A stretch of 5,454 nucleotides of DNA from Cyanobacteria bacterium UBA11153 (lineage in GTDB: Bacteria > Cyanobacteriota > Cyanobacteriia > Cyanobacteriales > Coleofasciculaceae), in contig DOIX01000281.1 in NCBI GenBank assembly GCA_003511885.1, forward strand, positions 1,306 through 6,759. The letters run 5' to 3'. Shown here in pieces: positions 1 through 5,454 of the stretch. Both the position numbers and the translations under genes were made by a program. The stretch's first letter is position 1. Each line of letters starts with the position of its first letter. Under the pieces are notes generated by a model. It ran no database searches. It was not told the origin of the DNA and was given only the letters and a program-made list of their open reading frames with translations.

Positions 1-70
1 AAATGCTGTAAAGCTCTTGTTTACTGGTTTTCAGCTTCGGCTCTTTCGTCGAACTCAGGTTTAATACTTC

Positions 71-213
71 ATTGCTAATGGTTAATGGCTAATGGTTAAT
101 GGTTAATGGGCAATTGGTAAGCCTTAGCCCGGAGAAAGGGTAATTTTGGACTTTTCTGTTCCCTTCGCAATTTACAATTAGCCATTAGCTATTGACGATT
201 AGCCATTAGCAAT
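71..213. repeat. Facing heptamer arrays forming a long imperfect inverted repeat downstream of recJ
   Basis: The left arm holds five perfectly phased 7-mers at 75-109 (ctaatgg, ttaatgg, ctaatgg, ttaatgg, ttaatgg). The right arm, about 175-215, reads as degenerate complementary 7-mers (gccatta, gctattg, acgatta, gccatta). Read as plus-strand RNA, 71-107 pairs with 177-213 over 37 positions with two mismatches and five G-U wobbles, leaving a loop at 108-176. In minus-strand RNA the wobbles become A-C mismatches, so the fold is weaker there. The right arm ends five bases beyond the recJ stop, so it could act on the recJ mRNA 3' end, but there is no U-tract to make it a classical terminator. Heptanucleotide tandem repeats are a known class in filamentous cyanobacteria. 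Confidence 0.8.
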
Positions 214-217
214 TTCT

Positions 218-2221
218 TTATGCTTTTAAAGCACTAGTTGCCGCTTTAATCAATTGAAAATAGGGAGATTTCGTTACATCAATCTCTTGGGCATCTTCCC
301 TAGAAAACCCTAATAATCCAATTTTCTGTCCTTTTTGAATTGCTAAGACTTTCCCTTCAGGATTTTTTATTCTTAATTCATCTAGAGATTCCCATAAGCT
401 ACAGGTGTAGCGACGGTTGTTGTAGTAAAATTCGGCTTTCTTTGGTGGTAAGGGAGCTGCACTACTAGGTCTAATTCCTACTAATTCTAACTCGACATTA
501 ATATTACCATTCCAGTTATTTTCCCGCAATTTGTAGGCGATATCTACTCGCGATGGAATGGGGAAGTATTCGCCCCAACGCCAAGCAATGGCTTGGATTT
601 GATTGGGTTGGTTATCTTGACTGAGAGTAAGTTTGAGGTGTCGGTTACCGACAAGTTTTTGATCCACGACTCGCACGTTGGGTGTCCAAAAAATTGGATC
701 TGGATTACCAATGCCGCAGGGGTGAATGGTATCTATTTGTTGATAAAGATGAGAGTTTATTTGAGAAAAATTGGCCTCCACATCGATTTCAATTAGGGGC
801 TTTAGGTGTTCGGTTTCGAGACATTGATGAGCAAATTTACTGAGAGATTCTTGAAATTTACTGAGATTTTCACTAGGTAAAGAGAAGCCACCAGCAGCTT
901 TATGTCCGCCATATTTTTCAAGTAAATCATGACAGAATTGTAAAGCTTCAAAGACATGAAATTCAGGAATACCACGAGCTGAACCTCTTATATGCTGCAA
1001 ATCTTCACCTTCGTAAGTACCAATAAATACAGGTACGCCATAACGTTCAACTAGACGGGAGGCAACAATACCAATTACTCCGTGATGCCATTCCTGTTCC
1101 ACTATAACTAATACTCGTTGTTCCTGCCAATTGATTGGAGTATCTTCGATGAGTGCGATCGCGTTTTTTTCGATTTCTTCGCAAAGTTGCTGGCGTGTAT
1201 GGTTTATCTCTTCGCACTCCATCGCCCTTTCTAAAGCGATACCGGGATCTGTAGTAGTTAGTAATTCTATGACTATTTGCGGATCTGCTAAACGTCCAAC
1301 TGCATTAATTCTCGGTCCTAATTTAAACCCAATATCATCTGGCTTTAATTCTTTTTGTTCTTCACTAACCCCACTAATTTGAATTAATGCCTGGACTCCA
1401 GTTAATTCTGATTTAGGTAGTAGTTTTAAGCCGCGCTTTAGCCAGCGACGATTAATTCCAATTAACGGTGCGAGATCCGCAATAGTTCCTAATGTAAATA
1501 ATTCTAATAATTGAGTTGTCAATCCCTTAATTTTTCCCATTTCTTGTGCCAATGCGATGGCTAATACATAAGCCACACCCACACCAGCCAAACCTTGGTA
1601 AGGAGAAGATTCGGGAATCTGTTTCGGGTTAAGGATAGCATCAGCTTCCGGTAACTGAGGTGGTAAATCGTGATGATCTGTAATAATAATCGTCATCCCT
1701 AATTCTACCGCTCTCGATACCGCTTCATGGGCAGAAATACCATTATCAACAGTCAGAATTAGCCCCACCCCTTCATTAGCAAACTCCTCAACAATCCGCT
1801 TATTAATCCCATAACCATCCTTCATCCGACTGGGGATAGCATAATCCACATCCGCCCCCAACCACCGCAGTGCCCGGAGTAACAAAGCAGTGCTAGTCAT
1901 ACCATCCGCATCATAATCACCACAGATAGCAATTTTTTCACAATTTGCGATCGCCCCCTTCAGGATATCCACACTAATTGCCAAATCCGGAAACTCCTCA
2001 ATCGGTGGCGGCATCACCTGAGATTCCGGATTCAAATAGATATTGGCTTCCTCTTGCGTTTCGATACCTCGATTAATCAGGAATTGGGCGAGGAGAGGCG
2101 AAAGTCTGTTACTTAAAGCAAGTTTTTTTGCTAACCCAGTCTTGGCAGGGGCAATCCGCCATCGTTGATTTGGCAACTTTGGCGCAGGTTTTGATGGATG
2201 AGAATTAGAGCCGCTTTGCAC
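218..2221 (-). CDS. recJ: Single-stranded-DNA-specific 5'-3' exonuclease RecJ
   Basis: RecJ degrades single-stranded DNA 5' to 3' in recombinational repair (RecFOR pathway) and in mismatch and base-excision repair, in the cytoplasm. The 667-residue product shows the whole DHH-family signature: GDYDADG at 101-107, VDNG at 158-161, DHH at 182-184 and a further metal-ligand Asp in GTIAD at 245-249. It then has GPRINAVGRL (302-311), HHGVIGIVASRL (379-390), GSARG (413-417) and the DHHA1 motif GGHKAAGG (438-445). An OB-fold-like part follows at about 475-585. The tail, about 590-667, goes beyond the 577-residue E. coli enzyme; Deinococcus RecJ also has an extra C-terminal domain, but homology of the two tails is not shown. 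The start is GTG at 2221, the first start after an in-frame TGA and without a clear Shine-Dalgarno. A TTG at residue 16, just before conserved-looking PNQRW, is the alternative; the next Met (70) is too deep. All catalytic residues are intact. It is transcribed away from the GAF-PAS gene. Confidence 0.96.
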   Translation of the reverse strand: MQSGSNSHPSKPAPKLPNQRWRIAPAKTGLAKKLALSNRLSPLLAQFLINRGIETQEEANIYLNPESQVMPPPIEEFPDLAISVDILKGAIANCEKIAICGDYDADGMTSTALLLRALRWLGADVDYAIPSRMKDGYGINKRIVEEFANEGVGLILTVDNGISAHEAVSRAVELGMTIIITDHHDLPPQLPEADAILNPKQIPESSPYQGLAGVGVAYVLAIALAQEMGKIKGLTTQLLELFTLGTIADLAPLIGINRRWLKRGLKLLPKSELTGVQALIQISGVSEEQKELKPDDIGFKLGPRINAVGRLADPQIVIELLTTTDPGIALERAMECEEINHTRQQLCEEIEKNAIALIEDTPINWQEQRVLVIVEQEWHHGVIGIVASRLVERYGVPVFIGTYEGEDLQHIRGSARGIPEFHVFEALQFCHDLLEKYGGHKAAGGFSLPSENLSKFQESLSKFAHQCLETEHLKPLIEIDVEANFSQINSHLYQQIDTIHPCGIGNPDPIFWTPNVRVVDQKLVGNRHLKLTLSQDNQPNQIQAIAWRWGEYFPIPSRVDIAYKLRENNWNGNINVELELVGIRPSSAAPLPPKKAEFYYNNRRYTCSLWESLDELRIKNPEGKVLAIQKGQKIGLLGFSREDAQEIDVTKSPYFQLIKAATSALKA
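1155..1162. repeat. HIP1 octamer
   Basis: GCGATCGC, the highly iterated palindrome of many cyanobacterial genomes, here inside recJ. Further copies are at 1947-1954 (recJ), 4877-4884 and 4942-4949 (hydrolase gene). Supports the cyanobacterial assignment. Confidence 0.9.
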
Positions 2222-2445
2222 AAGGGTATGATTTCAACAACAATAGGTAATGGTATCAGATATAGACCAGCTAAGAGATAAAATCATTCTGATGAAAACC
2301 TTATGGCTCCTCAAACACCGATTTAGTAATCCCCAACATCCTGTTTCTGTTGAGGGAAACACCAGAATGGTAGTTAAGGCAACTGAAAGAAGCCCAGTTT
2401 TTCATCATTCTCTTTCCCCCTATTCTCCCTAAACAGAAACAAAAA
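2222..2445. promoter_or_regulatory. Divergent intergenic region between recJ and the GAF-PAS gene
   Basis: These 224 bp separate two outward-pointing genes, so promoters for both must lie here unless they lie further inside a gene. I see no convincing -35/-10 pair on either strand, so no promoter is placed. The region has no heptamer array, unlike the other gaps in this window. It contains one bulged hairpin (2331-2356) and a 60-codon open frame (2250-2432) that I do not accept as a gene. Confidence 0.5.
2331..2356. other. Small bulged hairpin in the GAF-PAS leader region
   Basis: The 8-mer ccccaaca at 2331-2338 pairs with tgttgaggg at 2348-2356, giving eight pairs with one bulged A (2353) and a 9-nt loop. 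It lies about 90 bp upstream of the GAF-PAS start. No U-tract follows, so it is not a terminator of standard form. It could be chance; a role in the leader is inference only. Confidence 0.3.
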
Positions 2446-3444
2446 ATGGACGATATCAACAAATCAAAAGAAGAGCTGATTCAGGAATTAGCTTTACTGC
2501 GGGAACAAGTAGTTAAACTGAAAATGACTAAACTAGCTTTCGATGCCCAAAGGAAACTATTCAAAACCTTTGCCACCACAATGCAAACCGCCAGCGGTAC
2601 CCTAATGATCCGAGTTTTATTACAACAAATTGTGGAGATTACCCGCAAGTTAACCAAAGCAGAATCTTGTAGCATGTTTTTACTTGATACTAATGGTATC
2701 GTCAGCGAAAGTATTCTAGCTCGCGGTGCAACAATGCGCGGACAAAAACAAAGACTTATTGGAGAAGTCCTCGATAAAGGTTTAGCTGGCTGGGTATATC
2801 GCCATCGCCAAATTGGATTAATTAACGATACCATGAAAGACGATCGTTGGTTTACCCTACCCAATCAACCCTACACTGCCCGTTCCGCACTATCCATTCC
2901 TATTCTCAAATCCAAAAATGTCTTAGCAATTATCACTCTCACCCATGTAAAAAAGGGATATTTTAAACCAGAATTAGTTCATTTAATAGAAACTATTGCT
3001 GAACCCATATCATTAATTCTCGATCATGCTCAACTTTCTAATGAGTACCATTTACACTTAACAAAAACAGGATTATCTTCCCCAGAATTATCCCCCAAAA
3101 TAACTGAAAAATTATCAAATGAAGGAGAATTATCTTTATTTGGTATGTACATCCTTTTTGGTGAAGGAAACTTTCTTTATGTTAGTCCCATGTTAGCTGA
3201 TATTTTCGGTTATACTTTCGGGGAACTCATCTCCTTAGAATCAGTCATCGAACTAGTTGCCGCTGACAACCGCAAGATTGTATCTGAGCAAATCAATCTA
3301 TGTATAACAGGACAAAATAAAAGCCTATCTTCTAGATTCATTGGACAGCGAAAAGATAGTAGTTTAATTAATGTAGAAGTTTACGGTATCCGCACTAAAC
3401 TTTATGGTAAATTTGTCATCATTGGCTCCTTGAGATTAGTTTGA
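2446..3444 (+). CDS. GAF-PAS sensory protein without an output domain
   Basis: This 332-residue protein probably senses a small ligand or redox/light signal and passes it on by protein contact. Residues 1-35 are Leu/Glu/Lys-rich (KEELIQELALLREQVVKLK) and look like a coiled coil. A GAF domain covers about 40-195, with the typical KGLAGWVYRHRQIGLIND stretch (111-128) and SALSIPI (147-153). A PAS domain covers about 230-330, seen in GNFLYVSPMLADIFGYTFGE (241-260). The GAF domain lacks the Cys-His bilin attachment motif, so it is unlikely to be a cyanobacteriochrome. There is no signal peptide, no membrane segment and no kinase, GGDEF, EAL, phosphatase or HTH domain: the protein ends at the last PAS strand. 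The following DNA is heptamer repeat with no lost output domain in any frame, so this is either a naturally short protein or an old truncation. The ATG at 2446 has no clear Shine-Dalgarno but precedes the coiled coil sensibly. Confidence 0.85.
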   Translation: MDDINKSKEELIQELALLREQVVKLKMTKLAFDAQRKLFKTFATTMQTASGTLMIRVLLQQIVEITRKLTKAESCSMFLLDTNGIVSESILARGATMRGQKQRLIGEVLDKGLAGWVYRHRQIGLINDTMKDDRWFTLPNQPYTARSALSIPILKSKNVLAIITLTHVKKGYFKPELVHLIETIAEPISLILDHAQLSNEYHLHLTKTGLSSPELSPKITEKLSNEGELSLFGMYILFGEGNFLYVSPMLADIFGYTFGELISLESVIELVAADNRKIVSEQINLCITGQNKSLSSRFIGQRKDSSLINVEVYGIRTKLYGKFVIIGSLRLV

Positions 3445-3463
3445 TTTTGTTGAGTTTTTACAA

Positions 3464-3498
3464 GAAATAGGGAATGAAAAATAGAAAATAGAGAATCG
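3464..3498 (+). repeat. Short heptamer array, AAAATAG type
   Basis: Five phased 7-mers follow the GAF-PAS stop: gaaatag, ggaatga, aaaatag, aaaatag, agaatcg. They are almost pure purine plus T on the plus strand. Units ggaatga and near copies of ggaatag recur in the array at 3527-3610, so the two arrays look like diverged relatives split by about 28 bp of non-repeat sequence. Confidence 0.7.
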
Positions 3499-3526
3499 TA
3501 GAACCGATCCGAGAAGCATTGAATAG

Positions 3527-3613
3527 AAAATAAGGAATAGGGAATGAGAAACAAGCAAGAATAAATAATAAATAACCAACAACCAACAACAAATAACTAA
3601 CAACCAACAACAT
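3527..3613 (+). repeat. Twelve-unit heptamer array ending at the larB start codon
   Basis: From 3527 to 3610 the sequence keeps a strict 7-bp phase through twelve units: aaaataa, ggaatag, ggaatga, gaaacaa, gcaagaa, taaataa, taaataa, ccaacaa, ccaacaa, caaataa, ctaacaa, ccaacaa. The unit changes from GGAATAG-like to CCAACAA-like while the phase holds, with A conserved at positions 3, 4 and mostly 7. The next unit begins catgaca and contains the larB ATG at 3612. The array therefore forms the larB leader: it has no Shine-Dalgarno and is CA-rich and probably unstructured. Confidence 0.85.
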
Positions 3614-4403
3614 GACACAACCAGAATCCTTACAAAATCTACTAAAAGCCGTCGCCGATGGGAAAATTAGCCCAGACATAGCATTAGAAAAACTGAAAAA
3701 CTTAGCATTTGAACCAATCGAAGACTTTGCCAAGATAGATCATCATCGTACCTTAAGAACAGGTTTTCCCGAAGTCATTTGGGGACAAGGAAAAACCCCA
3801 GAGCAAATAGCTCAAATTATGACAGCAATGAGGCTACATAATCCCATAGTCATGGCAACCAGAATTGAACCAGAAGTATTTACCAAACTCCTCAAAAAAG
3901 TTCCCGGCATTCGCTACTACTCAACAGCCCGAATTTGTGCCATTACTCCTGACATAATTCAACCCAAATATCCTGGAATTATCGGTTTAATCTGTGCTGG
4001 CACATCAGACTTACCAATAGCAGAAGAAGCCGCAATTACCGCCGAACTTTGTGGGTTTCAAGTGCAACGTCTTTGGGATGTTGGCGTAGCCGGAATTCAT
4101 CGCTTACTCAGTCATCGCCATATAATTGCCCAAGCCAATGTTTTAATTGTCGTTGCTGGCATGGAAGGAGCATTACCCAGTGTCGTTGCAGGTTTAGCAG
4201 ATTGCCCAGTAATTGCTGTTCCTACTAGTATTGGTTATGGTGCTAGTTTTGGTGGACTTGCCCCTCTTTTAACCATGTTAAATTCTTGTGCAGCAGGGAT
4301 TGGAGTTGTCAATATTGATAATGGTTTTGGCGCAGCAATGTTAGCGGGACAAATTATGAGAGTAGCCCATAAATTCAGTGGACAGTTGACAGTGGACAGT
4401 TGA
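3612..4403 (+). CDS. larB: Nickel-pincer cofactor biosynthesis protein LarB
   Basis: LarB carboxylates the pyridinium ring of nicotinic acid adenine dinucleotide and hydrolyses it to pyridinium-3,5-biscarboxylic acid mononucleotide, the first step to the nickel-pincer nucleotide cofactor of LarA-type racemases/epimerases; LarE and LarC act next. The 263-residue product has an N-terminal helical part (1-60) and a PurE-like C-terminal domain with AGTSDLPIAEEA (129-140), VVAGMEGALPSVVAGL (180-195), PVIAVPTSIGYG (199-210) and MLNSCAAGIGVVNIDNGFG (222-240). Cys226 matches the Cys that forms the covalent adduct in Lactobacillus LarB. Older annotations call this family AIR/NCAIR carboxylase-like, but purine synthesis is unlikely. 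No larA, larC or larE is in the window. The start has no Shine-Dalgarno and follows a CA-rich heptamer array; the last eight residues (SGQLTVDS) and the stop are encoded inside another heptamer array, so the natural end may have been replaced. The downstream hydrolase starts 68 bp later. Confidence 0.92.
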   Translation: MTQPESLQNLLKAVADGKISPDIALEKLKNLAFEPIEDFAKIDHHRTLRTGFPEVIWGQGKTPEQIAQIMTAMRLHNPIVMATRIEPEVFTKLLKKVPGIRYYSTARICAITPDIIQPKYPGIIGLICAGTSDLPIAEEAAITAELCGFQVQRLWDVGVAGIHRLLSHRHIIAQANVLIVVAGMEGALPSVVAGLADCPVIAVPTSIGYGASFGGLAPLLTMLNSCAAGIGVVNIDNGFGAAMLAGQIMRVAHKFSGQLTVDS

Positions 4404-4410
4404 CAGTTGA
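4376..4410 (+). repeat. Heptamer array over the larB stop codon
   Basis: Five perfect 7-mers: cagtgga, cagttga, cagtgga, cagttga, cagttga. The larB stop TGA (4401-4403) is the end of the fourth unit, and the last eight codons of larB are repeat sequence. It forms the left arm of the hairpin with the facing array at 4430-4464. Confidence 0.9.
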
Positions 4411-4452
4411 TAGGAGAGCGATATCTAACTGTCCATTGTCCATTGTCCATTG
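4376..4452 (+). other. Long imperfect hairpin between larB and the hydrolase gene
   Basis: In plus-strand RNA, 4376-4401 pairs with 4427-4452 over 26 positions with one mismatch (4387/4441) and three G-U wobbles, around a 25-nt loop (4402-4426). The stem includes the larB stop codon region. No U-tract follows, so it is not a standard intrinsic terminator, but it could attenuate read-through, protect the larB 3' end, or affect translation of the next gene. The loop contains AGGAG (4412-4416) with no start codon at the proper distance. The fold is read by eye; its energy was not computed. Confidence 0.7.
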
Positions 4453-4464
4453 TCCATTGTCAAT
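4430..4464 (+). repeat. Heptamer array upstream of the hydrolase start
   Basis: Four identical 7-mers tgtccat (4430-4457) plus one variant tgtcaat (4458-4464). The reverse complement of the unit is atggaca, close to the gtggaca/gttgaca phase of the array at 4376-4410, so the two arrays face each other. The array ends seven bases before the hydrolase ATG and takes the place of a ribosome binding site. Confidence 0.9.
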
Positions 4465-4471
4465 TAATATT

Positions 4472-5326
4472 ATGAGTCAACCCTCTCAACAACAACATCT
4501 CAACGTTTACATTCAAGGAAAAGGATACCCCATTCTCTGCTTACACGGACATCCGGGATGTGGTAGAAGTATGTCTGTATTTACTCAACACTTATCTCAA
4601 CAATTCCAAACCATAGCGCCAGACTTGCGAGGATATGGAAAGAGTAATCATGAGGGAGAATTTGAGATGATCGATCATCTCAACGATATCGAAAATCTCC
4701 TCAATCGCCTGGGAATTAACAAATGTTTAGTATTAGGTTGGTCTTTAGGAGGAATATTAGCCATAGAATTAGCCTTAAGATGCCCTGCCAGAGTCAGCGG
4801 TTTAATTTTAATCGCCAGTGCAGCCAAACCAAGAGGCAATCATCCGCCCATAACATGGCAAGATAACTTGTATACTGCGATCGCAGCTATTTTAAATCGC
4901 CTCAAACCAGGATGGCAGTGGAATATCGAAACCTTCGGAATGCGATCGCTCTTTCGCTATCTCATCCAACAACATACTCCCACAGCCTACCACTATATCG
5001 CCAAAGACGCAGTTTCTGCCTACCTGCAAACCTCCCCTCAAGCAACTCGTGCCCTCAACCAAGCCCTCAAAGCCGGGTACAATCGACTTGCCGATTTAGC
5101 ACAGATTCAATGTCCCTCCCTGATCTTAGCAGGAGAAGCAGATCGTCATATTACAGCAGCATCAAGTCAAGAAACAGCACAACATCTCAAAAATTCCCAC
5201 TGGCACTGTTATCCAAATACTGCCCATTTATTTCCCTGGGAAATTCCCGATCTCATCCTTAATGATATCGATAATTGGTTGGAGATCGATCTTCCTCATT
5301 TTGGCAAAAAATTGAGCAATTTATAG
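4472..5326 (+). CDS. Alpha/beta-fold hydrolase of unknown substrate
   Basis: This 284-residue protein is a single-domain alpha/beta hydrolase, likely a cytoplasmic esterase or related enzyme; no signal peptide is seen. From the ATG at 4472, the oxyanion-hole HG is at 25-26 (LHGHPG), DLRGYGKS at 51-58, the nucleophile elbow GWSLGG at 89-94 with Ser91, the acid Asp224 in LAGEADRH, and the base His252 in NTAHLFPWE. The triad is complete and in family order. A helical cap probably covers about 125-205. GWSLGG also occurs in the pimeloyl-ACP methyl ester esterase BioH, but many other families share it, so I give no specific function. An in-frame TTG at 4400 would add 24 residues, but these are translated from heptamer repeats and are rejected. 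The chosen ATG has no Shine-Dalgarno. It is probably co-transcribed with larB, though the hairpin between them may reduce this. Two HIP1 sites lie in the gene, against none in the two upstream plus-strand genes. Confidence 0.88.
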   Translation: MSQPSQQQHLNVYIQGKGYPILCLHGHPGCGRSMSVFTQHLSQQFQTIAPDLRGYGKSNHEGEFEMIDHLNDIENLLNRLGINKCLVLGWSLGGILAIELALRCPARVSGLILIASAAKPRGNHPPITWQDNLYTAIAAILNRLKPGWQWNIETFGMRSLFRYLIQQHTPTAYHYIAKDAVSAYLQTSPQATRALNQALKAGYNRLADLAQIQCPSLILAGEADRHITAASSQETAQHLKNSHWHCYPNTAHLFPWEIPDLILNDIDNWLEIDLPHFGKKLSNL

Positions 5327-5421
5327 CAGTCGCCAAGGTGGTTACGACACAGAGAGATTCGTAAGGGTGAAGCATACCCTTCGGGAAGGCTTCGCCAACG
5401 GGGGATAACTTTGGCAAAAAA
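5300..5421 (+). repeat. 12-nt direct repeat flanking the 3' palindrome
   Basis: The 12-mer tttggcaaaaaa occurs at 5300-5311, inside the last codons of the hydrolase gene, and again at 5410-5421. The intervening 98 bp hold the hydrolase stop codon and the palindrome. It could be a short duplication or the trace of a small inserted element, or a chance match in A-rich DNA. Confidence 0.5.
5363..5393. repeat. Palindromic extragenic repeat-like element
   Basis: The 11-mer at 5369-5379 (gaagcataccc) pairs with 5383-5393 (gggaaggcttc) with two mismatches around a ttc loop. A competing perfect 6-bp hairpin pairs aagggt (5363-5368) with accctt (5376-5381). The GC-rich style, with gggaaggcttcgcc, is like dispersed extragenic palindromes common in cyanobacterial genomes (recalled style, not checked). 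It lies 37 bp after the hydrolase stop without a U-tract, so a terminator role is possible but unproven. Confidence 0.55.
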
Positions 5422-5454
5422 CCATAAATATTTAGGGTTTGCTGAATAAGTCTT

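Noticed and set aside
75..109. Possible CRISPR array
   Set aside because: The 7-bp units are contiguous with no spacers, in this array and in all the others.
593..1382. Two plus-strand open frames inside recJ (593-796 and 1131-1382)
   Set aside because: Antisense shadows of conserved RecJ coding sequence with no family features.
2250..2432. 60-codon plus-strand open frame between recJ and the GAF-PAS gene
   Set aside because: No recognisable domain, AGG only two bases from the ATG (too close), a composition like non-coding DNA, and it fills the space where divergent promoters must lie. A conserved homolog in relatives would change this.
3436..3733. Two minus-strand open frames (60 and 91 codons) rich in Leu, Val, Tyr and Cys, looking like small membrane proteins
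   Set aside because: They translate the heptamer array, which gives a 7-residue period of hydrophobic codons, and the longer one overlaps the larB start. They are products of the repeat, not genes.
4235..4450. 71-codon minus-strand open frame over the larB end
   Set aside because: It is antisense to conserved LarB sequence and its N-terminal half is repeat-encoded.
4400..4471. TTG start adding 24 residues to the alpha/beta hydrolase
   Set aside because: The extra residues come from the hairpin and the tgtccat repeats, and the hydrolase fold begins normally after the ATG at 4472.
4912..5262. 116-codon plus-strand open frame inside the hydrolase gene
   Set aside because: Serine- and proline-rich shadow in another frame; the hydrolase frame holds the complete catalytic triad.

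Overview
The window looks like chromosomal DNA from a cyanobacterium, probably a filamentous one. The evidence is four copies of the HIP1 octamer GCGATCGC (1155-1162, 1947-1954, 4877-4884, 4942-4949), AT-rich intergenic DNA full of heptanucleotide tandem repeats of the kind described in Calothrix/Nostoc-type genomes, and protein sequences of cyanobacterial flavour. This taxon call is inference from pattern; no search was run.

Layout. Positions 1-217 carry no gene but hold two facing arrays of degenerate heptamers that can pair into a long hairpin. A recJ gene (single-strand 5'-3' exonuclease) fills 218-2221 on the minus strand. A 224-bp divergent intergenic region follows. Three genes then run on the plus strand: a GAF-PAS sensory protein with no output domain (2446-3444), larB (3612-4403, carboxylase/hydrolase of nickel-pincer cofactor synthesis) and an alpha/beta hydrolase (4472-5326). 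The last 128 bp hold a palindrome flanked by a 12-nt direct repeat, then sequence that runs off the edge.

How the genes relate. recJ (DNA repair) is divergent from the rest and probably independent. larB and the hydrolase are 68 bp apart and could be co-transcribed, but no larA, larC or larE is present, so there is no complete nickel-pincer operon here. The GAF-PAS gene is 167 bp upstream of larB and has no evident link to it.

The most unusual part is non-coding: every intergenic space around larB is built on a 7-bp period, and both the start and the stop codon of larB lie in repeat units. The array at the larB stop faces an unlike heptamer array and can fold into a 26-bp stem in the plus-strand RNA. 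A structure of the same design sits downstream of recJ. I did not find a convincing new defence, CRISPR or mobile system; the repeat architecture is the best lead.
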